22,543 nt of DNA from NCBI GenBank assembly GCA_025450495.1, contig JANWHI010000030.1:1-22543 (forward strand), given 5' to 3'. The stretch's first letter is position 1, and each line of letters starts with the position of its first letter. Origin of the DNA: Candidatus Dormiibacter sp. (GTDB taxonomy: Bacteria > Chloroflexota > Dormibacteria > UBA8260). A program made the translations under genes and the position numbers. Shown here one piece after another: positions 7,478-13,939 of the stretch. Below the pieces are notes generated by a model that was given only the letters and a program-made list of their open reading frames with translations, made no database searches and was not told the origin of the DNA.

Positions 7478-8578
7478 CTACCTGGCCACCGGCGCGTGCG
7501 CCAGTTCGCCGATCACCGCGTCGGCCACCTGGGAGGTGCCCACCGCTGTGGGGTCGTCGCGACTCGGCTTCATGTCGTAGGTGACGGCGGTGCCATCGGC
7601 GATGACCTTGGCGATCGCGGCCTCGAGCCGGTCGCCGGCATCCTTCTCGCCGATGTGTCGCAGCATCAGGACGCCACTGAGCATCATTGCCATCGGGTTC
7701 GCCACATTCTTGCCTGCGTATCTCGGCGCGCTGCCATGGGTCGCCTCGAAGACCGCGATGTCGTCACCGGTGTTCGCCCCGGGGGCGAGCCCGAGACCAC
7801 CGACGAGGCCGGCGCAGAGATCACTGAGGATGTCGCCGTATAGGTTGGGCATCACCATGACGTCGTAGAGTTCGGGCTTCTGCACGAGTTGCATCGCCAT
7901 GTTGTCGACGATGCGCTCCTCGAATTCGACGTTAGGAAACTCCTTGGCCACGTCTTCGGCAACCCGAAGCCAGAGCCCATCGGTGTGTTTCATGATGTTG
8001 GCCTTGTGTACCGCCGTCACCTTGTGGCGACCATTGTCGATGGCCCACTTGAAGGCGAAACGGAAGACGCGCTGGGTCGCCCCGACGCTGATCGGCTTGA
8101 TGCTGATACCGGAGTCCGCGCGGATGCGCCGATTGCCAAGGCGCTCGATGGCGTCGATGAGTTCATGCGTCGCCGCTTCACCCTCGGCAAACTCGATGCC
8201 GGCGTAGAGGTCCTCAGTGTTCTCCCTGACGATGACAAGGTCGACATCACGGTAGCGGCTGCGAACGCCGGGGTAGGACTTGCAGGGCCGCACCAACGCG
8301 AAGAGGTCGAGCTCGCGGCGCAGCGCGACGTTGACGCTGCGGATTCCCTTCCCGACGGGGGTGGTCAGCGGCCCCTTGATGGCGATCTTGTTCCTGCGTA
8401 TCGATGCGAGCACGTGGTCGGGCATGGGCTGCCCGTACTGCTCAACGACGTCAAGACCAGCGTTCTGGACGTCCCACTCGATGTCGACACCGGTCGCGTC
8501 GATGACCCGGCGCGTCGCCTCGCTGACCTCATACCCGATCCCGTCACCCGGAATCAACGTGACGGTGTGGCGCGCCAT
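7478..8578 (-). CDS. icd: Isocitrate dehydrogenase, NAD(P)-dependent
   Basis: TCA-cycle enzyme of 366 residues, oxidatively decarboxylating isocitrate to 2-oxoglutarate in the cytoplasm. It belongs to the isocitrate/isopropylmalate dehydrogenase family: IPGDGIG at the N-terminus, the substrate loop [19 protein letters not shown] with S81, N83 and R87, [12 protein letters not shown], the active-site [15 protein letters not shown], the metal site [15 protein letters not shown], and the coenzyme loop [15 protein letters not shown]. The SxN in the substrate loop favours isocitrate over isopropylmalate. Coenzyme preference is unclear: the RY pair after GSAP and VTYD near the C-terminus resemble the NADP residues of the E. 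coli enzyme, but the overall length and the KNVANP loop resemble NAD-type enzymes. ATG at 8578 has a good GAGGAGG 8 nt upstream. A palindrome lies about 30 nt upstream. It is divergent from mutY. Confidence 0.93.
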   Translation of the reverse strand: MARHTVTLIPGDGIGYEVSEATRRVIDATGVDIEWDVQNAGLDVVEQYGQPMPDHVLASIRRNKIAIKGPLTTPVGKGIRSVNVALRRELDLFALVRPCKSYPGVRSRYRDVDLVIVRENTEDLYAGIEFAEGEAATHELIDAIERLGNRRIRADSGISIKPISVGATQRVFRFAFKWAIDNGRHKVTAVHKANIMKHTDGLWLRVAEDVAKEFPNVEFEERIVDNMAMQLVQKPELYDVMVMPNLYGDILSDLCAGLVGGLGLAPGANTGDDIAVFEATHGSAPRYAGKNVANPMAMMLSGVLMLRHIGEKDAGDRLEAAIAKVIADGTAVTYDMKPSRDDPTAVGTSQVADAVIGELAHAPVAR

Positions 8579-8607
8579 ACCTTGTTCCTCCTCAACCGAT
8601 CAGCTCG

Positions 8608-8620
8608 TGCGAGTCTCGCA
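8608..8620 (-). promoter_or_regulatory. 13-bp palindrome upstream of icd
   Basis: TGCGAG-T-CTCGCA, six perfect pairs around one base, 29 bases before the icd start and 63 before mutY. On the minus strand a TTGATT (-35-like) directly precedes it, so a bound protein would sit over the promoter spacer. Operator role is inferred. Confidence 0.4.
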
Positions 8621-8683
8621 AATCAACCGGCCGCCGCGACTGCGGCTGAAGATCCACGACCCGCTGAGCGACACTACCGTGCA

Positions 8684-9523
8684 ATGTGGACCGACAGCCT
8701 GCCCGACTGGTTTGCCGAGCATGGCCGCCACCACCTGCCCTGGCGCCTGACAACCGACCCGTGGAGCATCCTCGTCAGTGAGGTGATGCTCCAACAGACC
8801 TCAGTTGGTCGGGTGCTGCCCCGTTGGAGCCGATTTCTATGTCGCTGGCCGGACGCCGACCACTGTGCGGCCGCGACCCTCGCGGACGTGCTGCGTGAGT
8901 GGCAGGGGATGGGGTATCCGCGCCGCGCGCGCGCGCTCTGGCTCGCGGCGGCTCGCGTGGCCGCGGAGGGCTGGCCGACCGATGAAGCCAGCCTGCGCAC
9001 TCTACCCGGCGTCGGCGCGTATACAGCTCGAGCGCTGCTCGCTTTCAGCGACGTCGGAGTGGCCGTCGCGTCACCGCGGGACGTCAATGTCGGCCGCGTC
9101 GCCGCCCGTGCCGCGCTGGGGCGGGAGCCGGCACAGGCGCGCGTCACAGCGCTTGACACCGTGCTGAGCGACAGCCGCCCGCACGGCATGCCACTACGCG
9201 ACTACACGTATGCACTCTTCGACGTGGGCACGCTGCACTGCCGGTCACAACCGCGGTGCGAGGGATGTCCGTTGGCGCCTAGCTGTGCGTTCCGTGGCCG
9301 TGGTGTGACCGCCCAGCCAGGACGTCGCACCCCCTACGAGGGTAGTCTGCGTCAGTTGCGGGGTGCGATCCTCGCCGCCGTGCTCGACAACCCGACGCTG
9401 ACCTGTGCGTCTCTGCGCGAGGCCGTATCAGGCGTTGCCGGCGCCACGCCACAACGGTTCGACGAAGCCGTGGCAGGCCTCGCCATGGACGGACTGCTTC
9501 CCAGCGACGTCGGCGTGTGTTGA
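8684..9523 (+). CDS. mutY: A/G-specific adenine DNA glycosylase (MutY)
   Basis: Base-excision repair glycosylase of 279 residues that removes adenine mispaired with 8-oxoguanine. The HhH-GPD fold is complete. It has SEVMLQQTSV with the catalytic Glu, GMGYPRRARAL, the helix-hairpin-helix LPGVGAYTARALLAF, and the catalytic Asp in RDVNVGRV. The iron-sulfur cluster cysteines follow as CRSQPRCEGCPLAPSC. The spacing is Cys-x5-Cys-x2-Cys-x5-Cys, one residue shorter in the first gap than the usual x6. There is no C-terminal NUDIX-like 8-oxoG-reading domain, only a short helical tail, as in many high-GC MutY proteins. The frame is open far upstream over icd in antisense, but ATG at 8684 begins the family homology (MWTDSLPDWFAEHGR). 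No Shine-Dalgarno precedes it. A TACCGT lies 3 nt upstream, too close to be sure of a promoter. Confidence 0.92.
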   Translation: MWTDSLPDWFAEHGRHHLPWRLTTDPWSILVSEVMLQQTSVGRVLPRWSRFLCRWPDADHCAAATLADVLREWQGMGYPRRARALWLAAARVAAEGWPTDEASLRTLPGVGAYTARALLAFSDVGVAVASPRDVNVGRVAARAALGREPAQARVTALDTVLSDSRPHGMPLRDYTYALFDVGTLHCRSQPRCEGCPLAPSCAFRGRGVTAQPGRRTPYEGSLRQLRGAILAAVLDNPTLTCASLREAVSGVAGATPQRFDEAVAGLAMDGLLPSDVGVC

Positions 9524-9535
9524 TCGCGGCCGCGT

Positions 9536-9541
9536 TAGGAT
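9536..9541 (+). promoter_or_regulatory. -10 box TAGGAT for the formyltransferase gene
   Basis: TAGGAT ends 6 nt before the GTG at 9548, placing transcription start on the start codon (leaderless mRNA). The same hexamer recurs at 10534-10539. Confidence 0.5.
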
Positions 9542-9547
9542 TCCCCG

Positions 9548-10528
9548 GTGGCGACGATATCTCCGGCCCTCGACGACGTTCGCGAGACCCTGTGGCAGCG
9601 TCGGCAGTTTTCCTTTATCCCCGATCGTGACCTGCCGGCGCTCTCGAGCAGCGCGCGCACATCGTCAGGGGCGCGCATCCTGTTTGCTGGCTTCCCGTCG
9701 GACTACAGCTTGGCATTCCTGCTTGCCCTGCTCCAACTCGACGACGTCCAGGTAGTGGGGCTGCTCACGTCACCCGGGGCGCACGAGGCGATCCTGGGCG
9801 ACAATGCCCTGAGCCGCATCGCCGACCATATCGAAGTGCCGCTCCTTCGGGCCTGGCGAGTCAACGATGAGCACACCATCCTCGATCTCACCGGCCTTGA
9901 CCTCGACGGCGTTGTCATGGCCAGCTTTGACCAGATCATCGGCGCTCGGGCGCTCGCCGTGCCACGGCACGGCTGGATGAACATCCACCCCAGCGCCCTG
10001 CCCGCCCGGCGCGGCCCAGAACCGGTGTACTGGACGATCGCTGACGGCGATCCCCGTGCCGGAGTCACGCTGCACCGCGCGGTACCAAAGGTGGACGCTG
10101 GCCCAATGCTGGCCCAGCGGACGCTTCTCGTCGCCGACGACGACACTTCCGGAACGCTGACCCGCCGCCTCTCCGAAGTGGGCGTCGCCGCCTTGGGACA
10201 GGCACTTTCCGGCCTGCTCACCGACTGGCCAGGCGACCCGATCGACCTGTCGAATGCGACGTACGCGCCATCAGTGGGTCACCGCCATCTCGACACGGCC
10301 CCGTCAGCGGCCGCCGCGCTACGCATGGTCCGTGCCGGCGTGCCGAATATGCCGGCCTGGACGACAATTGACGGCCGACCGGCTTACGTCCGCGCAGCGC
10401 ACGCCGGGGCGCCGTCACCGGGGCAACCCGGCATCGACTTCGCGGATGGTCCCATCGTATTGGACGAGATCAGTCATCAGTGCGGATGTCATCACAATCT
10501 GATTTCCTGCCCGCACCGTCAGGATTGA
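9548..10528 (+). CDS. Methionyl-tRNA formyltransferase-like protein
   Basis: 326-residue member of the folate-dependent formyltransferase family (Fmt, ArnA, PurN fold). The Rossmann start is ARILFAGFPSDYSLAFLLALL after a 40-residue N-terminal extension. The catalytic triad is visible: N145 and H147 in MNIHPSALPARRG, and D183 in KVDAGPML. The C-terminal part (NATYAPSV, then RMVRAGVPNMPAWTTIDG) is reminiscent of the Fmt OB-fold domain but lacks its usual conserved Asp-x-x-Trp link. The very end is rich in Cys and His (H310, C312, C314, H315, H316, C321, H323), unusual for Fmt, and could bind metal. GTG at 9548 has no Shine-Dalgarno but a TAGGAT box 6 nt upstream. It may be a true initiator-tRNA enzyme or a relative acting on a sugar or other amine; divergence makes the second likely. 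Confidence 0.8.
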   Translation: MATISPALDDVRETLWQRRQFSFIPDRDLPALSSSARTSSGARILFAGFPSDYSLAFLLALLQLDDVQVVGLLTSPGAHEAILGDNALSRIADHIEVPLLRAWRVNDEHTILDLTGLDLDGVVMASFDQIIGARALAVPRHGWMNIHPSALPARRGPEPVYWTIADGDPRAGVTLHRAVPKVDAGPMLAQRTLLVADDDTSGTLTRRLSEVGVAALGQALSGLLTDWPGDPIDLSNATYAPSVGHRHLDTAPSAAAALRMVRAGVPNMPAWTTIDGRPAYVRAAHAGAPSPGQPGIDFADGPIVLDEISHQCGCHHNLISCPHRQD

Positions 10529-10533
10529 GCCGG

Positions 10534-10539
10534 TAGGAT
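10534..10539 (+). promoter_or_regulatory. -10 box TAGGAT for the receiver gene
   Basis: TAGGAT ends 7 nt before the GTG at 10547, with no Shine-Dalgarno between; a leaderless start is likely. Confidence 0.5.
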
Positions 10540-10546
10540 CACCGAG

Positions 10547-10984
10547 GTGCAACTCTCTCCTCCTCTCCTGATCGTCGAGGACGACGAACTGGTTCGGTCC
10601 TTCCTATCCCGTGCGCTCACGGATGTGGCGGGAGATGTGAACGCAGTCGCCACCGGGGCCGAAGCGATGCGCGCTGTGCAGCGCCATCGCTACGGCGCCA
10701 TCCTGCTCGACGGCCTGCTCCCTGACACGCATGGCGTGGACCTCGGACGCCGACTGGTTGCGGGCCCAAACGCGACCCACAGCGGCATCTGCTTCGTGAG
10801 CGGCTCATTACGTCAGGCCCTACCACTGCGCAGCGGTGTCAGCGCCCTCCCCAAGCCGCTACGCCTCCGTGAACTGATCGCCGCCGTCGAGGAGTTGCTG
10901 GTGTGGGGGCGAACCGCTGGTGCGGCTGTCGCCGATCGGCTCGCCGCGCTCGACAGCCTGGCCGCCGATCTATTGGTCGGCTGA
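10547..10984 (+). CDS. Stand-alone response-regulator receiver
   Basis: 145-residue CheY-like receiver with no output domain. The acidic pocket is LIVEDDE (D12, D13), the phosphorylation site is D55 in AILLDGLLPDTHG, the switch Ser is S85 in CFVSGS, and the conserved Lys is K103 in LPKP. A helical tail of about 30 residues (VWGRTAGAAVADRLAALDSL) follows the domain. GTG at 10547 is supported by the TAGGAT box and by being just ahead of the first beta strand. The stop is only 3 nt from the next gene's ATG, so the two are co-transcribed, and the receiver probably controls or binds that product. No histidine kinase is present in the window. Confidence 0.87.
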   Translation: MQLSPPLLIVEDDELVRSFLSRALTDVAGDVNAVATGAEAMRAVQRHRYGAILLDGLLPDTHGVDLGRRLVAGPNATHSGICFVSGSLRQALPLRSGVSALPKPLRLRELIAAVEELLVWGRTAGAAVADRLAALDSLAADLLVG

Positions 10985-10987
10985 CCG

Positions 10988-11407
10988 ATGGCACGGATGG
11001 AGATACCGCCCATCTCGCAACTCCCATGGGCGATCGGTCACGACCGATTCGTGGCGGCGGCCGGAGCCGTGACCGGCGATGGTGCGTGCTGCCTGTTCGT
11101 CATAGACGAGGCGATCCCAGCCAGCGCCCGATCGGGATATGCAGCACTTGTGATCGCATATGCGCGGGCCAATGAGCCGGTCACCATCCTCGAAGGAGGC
11201 GCTGCGGCCCTGTTGATTCGCGACGGTGGCGTCGCCTCCGGCGTCGTGGCAGCGAAACGGCTGCTGAACCAGATGAACAAGCTCGGTCTCCAGCAAACGC
11301 TGCGAGCCGGTGTCTCGTCACTCAACGGGGGCGTCGAGGGCGCACTCGCGATCGCCAGAGAACTTGCTGTGCGTGCTGCCGCGGGCGAGGTGGCCGTCGC
11401 GGCTTGA
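10988..11407 (+). CDS. Small protein, possible degenerate GGDEF domain
   Basis: 139-residue protein I do not recognise with certainty. Its order of elements resembles a GGDEF domain: an early strand ACCLFVIDE, a helix, the hairpin EPVTILEGGAAALLI where GGDEF would be GGAAA, a long helix VVAAKRLLNQMNKLG, the strand TLRAGVSSLNGG in place of the usual SIGVA segment, and a final Ala-rich helix like the one ending AxAAL. If right, it has no cyclase chemistry (Asp and Glu of the active loop replaced by Ala) and could be a nucleotide-binding or protein-binding effector. A class III cyclase-like fold is an alternative. ATG at 10988 is 3 nt after the receiver stop, so it is translated from the same mRNA. 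Homology is by eye only. Confidence 0.6.
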   Translation: MARMEIPPISQLPWAIGHDRFVAAAGAVTGDGACCLFVIDEAIPASARSGYAALVIAYARANEPVTILEGGAAALLIRDGGVASGVVAAKRLLNQMNKLGLQQTLRAGVSSLNGGVEGALAIARELAVRAAAGEVAVAA

Positions 11408-11463
11408 CCGGCCCGGCGACCACTCGCGGCGGCTGGCCGAGCGCGGGATCCGCGCCATCGAGG

Positions 11464-11536
11464 TGCCGAGGGACAGGATCGAACTGTCGACACCAGGTTT
11501 TTCAGACCTGTGCTCTTCCAACTGAGCTACCTCGGC
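11464..11536 (-). tRNA. tRNA-Phe (GAA)
   Basis: 73-nt cloverleaf on the minus strand. The acceptor GCCGAGG pairs with CCTCGGC, the D arm is GCTC-AGTTGGAA-GAGC, the anticodon stem CAGGT/ACCTG holds loop CTGAAAA with anticodon GAA, and the T arm is GACAG-TTCGATC-CTGTC. Discriminator A; CCA is not encoded. A -10-like box lies 9 nt upstream. Confidence 0.97.
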
Positions 11537-11545
11537 GAAGCGCGT

Positions 11546-11551
11546 AGTTTA
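11546..11551 (-). promoter_or_regulatory. -10 box TAAACT for tRNA-Phe
   Basis: TAAACT on the minus strand, with 9 nt between it and the mature 5' end of tRNA-Phe. tRNA-Val has a box at the same distance. Confidence 0.5.
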
Positions 11552-11601
11552 GCGGCCACGCGTTAGCCATCTGGGCACGGGTCATGGCAGGGCACCGCTT
11601 C

Positions 11602-11607
11602 TACAAT
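11602..11607 (+). promoter_or_regulatory. -10 box TACAAT for the unknown gene/dtd operon
   Basis: A near-consensus TACAAT ends 6 nt before the ATG at 11614. There is no Shine-Dalgarno, so a leaderless dtd operon mRNA is likely. This also argues against the in-frame ATG at 11584. Confidence 0.55.
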
Positions 11608-11613
11608 CGAGCC

Positions 11614-12249
11614 ATGAGCCGGGTCATTCATGTTCGCTTTCGAGCGCTCGCTCCCGAAGCAAGAGGCGCCTTGCATAAGCGGTTTGACAGCCTGGTGGCT
11701 GGACGCGATTGGCGCCAAGGCCCCCCCTGGCTCGCCGATGCCACGTCCCGCGACATCCTCCCCCAGCTCTTCTTTGACCGGGCGCAAGCCGAGGCTCGCA
11801 GCGCCCGGGATGAGAAGCCACTGTCCGCGGCAACGGTTGTCCGCATCGCAGGCGATGAGGCGGACGCGCTGGCGCTGGCCTTCATCGCCCGCGATCTGTC
11901 ATTGCGCTTCGCCGTCGACGTTGAAATGCGCGACCCGGACAACCCGATCGCTAAACTGCGTCATGTCGAGTTGGCATCGGGACGGTTGCACAACGGCGCG
12001 GCCCTCGAGAGCATCCTGGTGCAGCGGGCGATCTTCCGGCGCATGCCCGACGGCTCGCGTATGGAGATGATCCCGCCCCGCGCCCGTGGATCCGCCTTCG
12101 GTCGGGCCGTCGGCGGCGATACCAGGCTGCGTTGGAGCTTCATCGTCGACGACATCCGCATTCTCGACTCCTCATTCCTCGGGGCGGAGGCCGAGGCGAT
12201 GCGGATTTTTCGCGGCTTCCGGGCCCTGCCTTCCGACGATCGCGGATGA
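11614..12249 (+). CDS. Hypothetical protein co-transcribed with dtd
   Basis: 211-residue soluble protein I do not recognise. It starts MSRVIHVRFRALAPEARGAL and has no signal peptide or membrane segment. Mixed charged/hydrophobic composition with DEADALALAFIARDLSLRFAVDVEMRDPDNP in the middle and a strand-rich second half (LRWSFIVDDIRILDSSFLG) suggests an alpha/beta fold. No catalytic motif stands out. ATG at 11614 is chosen over the upstream in-frame ATG at 11584 because TACAAT (11602-11607) lies 6 nt before it and would fall inside the longer frame. The stop overlaps the dtd start as ATGA, so the two are translationally coupled, which hints at a role alongside D-aminoacyl-tRNA removal or RNA/protein quality control. 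That link is inference. Confidence 0.72.
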   Translation: MSRVIHVRFRALAPEARGALHKRFDSLVAGRDWRQGPPWLADATSRDILPQLFFDRAQAEARSARDEKPLSAATVVRIAGDEADALALAFIARDLSLRFAVDVEMRDPDNPIAKLRHVELASGRLHNGAALESILVQRAIFRRMPDGSRMEMIPPRARGSAFGRAVGGDTRLRWSFIVDDIRILDSSFLGAEAEAMRIFRGFRALPSDDRG

Positions 12250-12713
12250 GGGCAGTGGTGCAGCGCACCGCTCGCGCCGCCGTCCGCGTGGCCGGGTCAA
12301 CGATCGGCGAGATCGGTGCGGGTCTGCTCGTCCTCATCGGGGTTGGCCCCGAGGACGACGAGCGGAGCGCAGATCGACTGGCCTCGCGCGTTGCCGGGCT
12401 GCGTATTTTCGCGGACAACGATGGCCGGATGAACCGCGAGGTGTCCCAGGTGGGCGGCAGGGTGCTGGTGGTGAGCCAGTTCACGCTCCTCGCCGTGACG
12501 AATCGGGGCCATCGACCGTCATTCGTCCGCGCCGCACCTCCGGAGCAGGGTGAGCGGCTCTACCGGCGGTTCGTCGAGGCGCTGCGTGGCCGTGGATTGG
12601 TGGTCGCGACGGGGGAGTTCGGCGCGCACATGGACGTTGAGCTGGTCAATGATGGCCCAGTGACGCTCGTGCTCACGAGCGGGGAAGGCCCATGGAACGC
12701 CGACGCGGGCTGA
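12246..12713 (+). CDS. dtd: D-aminoacyl-tRNA deacylase (DTD)
   Basis: 155-residue cytoplasmic homodimer subunit that hydrolyses D-amino acids (and glycine mischarged on tRNA-Ala) off tRNA. The family is clear from the first residues MRAVVQR, the active-site SQFTLLA (from S77), the HRPSFVRAA segment, and GAHMDVELVNDGPVT, which holds the Gly-cisPro pair that gives chiral selection. Length matches the family (about 145-155). The ATG at 12246 overlaps the TGA of the upstream gene by 4 nt. It ends tail-to-tail with the NrtR-like gene, only 2 nt between the stop codons, with no room for a terminator in between. Confidence 0.95.
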   Translation: MRAVVQRTARAAVRVAGSTIGEIGAGLLVLIGVGPEDDERSADRLASRVAGLRIFADNDGRMNREVSQVGGRVLVVSQFTLLAVTNRGHRPSFVRAAPPEQGERLYRRFVEALRGRGLVVATGEFGAHMDVELVNDGPVTLVLTSGEGPWNADAG

Positions 12714-12715
12714 GG

Positions 12716-13444
12716 TCAGGCGCTGCGACGCGCTCGGAGGGCCACCAGCTGTTCGTTCTCGCTGCCGCTGCCCGCATAGCGGAAAAGCTCTGGCGGCCGG
12801 CCCCCGGTCCCTGCGGGGGAGCGGAAGCGAGGCACCCGGCCCCGCATCGCCGCAACCTCTCGGTCGGCGACGGGGCGAAGAAGGCCGCTGTCGCGCAATT
12901 CCTGGATCCGCCGGCGGAAGGTCCGGTCACTGCCCTCCGGGCCGCCGTGGAGCGCCACGTGAACGCGAAGAAGGTCGTCGCCAGTGAATACATCGCCGAG
13001 CAGAGTTGCAGCGCCCCCCACCTGACGTGCGTCCTGGCGGAGACGTTCGCTCGCCTGGCGAAGGGCCGCAGCATCCCGCGGTTCGAGGCGAAGACCACGG
13101 CCGACCGCGGCCCACGCCCCGCTCCCGTCGAGATCGCCCAACGGAGCGGTGGCGTAGTACCAGGCGGTGACGGTTCGCGTCCCTCGGCCGGGGTCGTCGT
13201 CGATGCCGACGAGGTGGAGGCGCTCCGTCCGGCCACCGCGACGCCCCGCGAGGTCCACGCCAGCCGCGCGGGCCAGGCGGACGGCCGCATCGACCAGGCG
13301 CTCACGCCCGCCGAGCTCGCCCCGGGGAAGGGTGCGTCGCACGGTGAGCACTTGCAGCGCGCGGCTCGAGGGAACCCCCGGATTGGCGTCAAAGCCGAAG
13401 ACAGCCACTCCCACTGCGATCCCAGCCTGTGCGCCCCGGGCCAT
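12716..13444 (-). CDS. NrtR-like NUDIX-related transcriptional regulator
   Basis: 242-residue protein that looks like NrtR, the repressor of NAD metabolism genes, which joins a catalytically dead NUDIX domain (binding ADP-ribose or a relative) to a winged helix. N-terminal half: GVAVFGFDAN, LQVLTVRR, a broken NUDIX box (GGRERLVDAAVRLARAAGV, where REL and the EExG acids are lost), and TVTAWYYATAPL. C-terminal half: the helix FTGDDLLRVHVALHGG, FRRRIQELRDSGLLRP and GTGGRPPELFRY, typical of the NrtR DNA-binding end. ATG at 13444 follows AAGGAGG by about 6 nt; the GTG just before it is too close. A dyad (13458-13481) overlies the leader and may be its own operator. No NAD genes lie nearby, so the regulon could differ. 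Confidence 0.76.
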   Translation of the reverse strand: MARGAQAGIAVGVAVFGFDANPGVPSSRALQVLTVRRTLPRGELGGRERLVDAAVRLARAAGVDLAGRRGGRTERLHLVGIDDDPGRGTRTVTAWYYATAPLGDLDGSGAWAAVGRGLRLEPRDAAALRQASERLRQDARQVGGAATLLGDVFTGDDLLRVHVALHGGPEGSDRTFRRRIQELRDSGLLRPVADREVAAMRGRVPRFRSPAGTGGRPPELFRYAGSGSENEQLVALRARRSA

Positions 13445-13457
13445 CACGTTCCTCCTT

Positions 13458-13481
13458 GTTTAGGCTGATGATGGCACAAAC
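13458..13481 (-). promoter_or_regulatory. Imperfect dyad upstream of NrtR-like gene
   Basis: GTTTnnGC-N8-GCnnAAAC, a 24-base dyad that ends next to the Shine-Dalgarno of the NrtR-like gene. Possible autoregulatory site; not compared with any operator set. Confidence 0.3.
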
Positions 13482-13540
13482 TGGGATTTTGGAGTCGCTC
13501 CTGAGGCGCAATTGACGCGTTCGCCGGACTGATCACACCC

Positions 13541-13614
13541 TGGGCGGGGCAGGGATCGAACCCGCGGCCTTCTCGGTGTAAGCGAGACGCTCTGACCAGC
13601 TGAGCTACCCGCCC
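13541..13614 (-). tRNA. tRNA-Val (TAC)
   Basis: 74-nt cloverleaf on the minus strand. Acceptor GGGCGGG/CCCGCCC, D arm GCTC-AGCTGGTCA-GAGC, anticodon stem TCTCG/CGAGA with loop CTTACAC and anticodon TAC, T arm GCGGG-TTCGATC-CCTGC with one G-T pair. Discriminator A; CCA is not encoded. Confidence 0.97.
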
Positions 13615-13623
13615 GGTGCGGCC

Positions 13624-13629
13624 ACTCTA
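13624..13629 (-). promoter_or_regulatory. -10 box TAGAGT for tRNA-Val
   Basis: TAGAGT on the minus strand, 9 nt from the mature tRNA 5' end, the same distance as at tRNA-Phe. Confidence 0.5.
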
Positions 13630-13636
13630 GCGCCGA

Positions 13637-13903
13637 TCAGCTGCCTCGAGCCCTCGGGAGCGCATCCAGCTGCTCCGCCCCGACGGTCGTCTGGATGTAG
13701 TCCGCCGTGATGCGTTCGATGCGATCTGCTGTGATCTCCACTTCGGGCCCCAGGATGCCGCGCCGCAGGGATACTCCATGGAAGATGTCGGCGCCGTCAT
13801 CGGCGAGGACGCGATGGACGGTGCCGATGTCGTGCCCCTCGCGATCGCGAATCTCGTGGCCGGGCTTGATGGCGGTCCACGCCAGGACCTCTTGGTCGGC
13901 CAT
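13637..13903 (-). CDS. PRC-barrel-like small protein
   Basis: 88-residue protein resembling a PRC-barrel or DUF2171 domain, small beta-barrels found in photosynthetic reaction centre H subunits and in RimM. The typical opening is present: IKPGHEIRDREGHDIGTVHR, followed by HGVSLRRGILGPEVEITADRIERI. It has no membrane segment or catalytic motif, and such stand-alone copies are of unknown function, often stress-related. ATG at 13903 is chosen over GTG at 13912 because AGGAGG lies 8 nt before it. The gene sits between tRNA-Val and rpiA on the same strand. The tRNA-Val -10 box lies in the short space beyond its stop codon and overlaps no coding sequence. Confidence 0.72.
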   Translation of the reverse strand: MADQEVLAWTAIKPGHEIRDREGHDIGTVHRVLADDGADIFHGVSLRRGILGPEVEITADRIERITADYIQTTVGAEQLDALPRARGS

Positions 13904-13939
13904 TGCGGCCACCTCCTGATGGGCCGTCGCGGGTTCAGC

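Noticed and set aside
7889..8683. Upstream extension of mutY by 265 codons
   Set aside because: The extension is antisense to icd and lacks homology; MutY similarity begins at the ATG at 8684.
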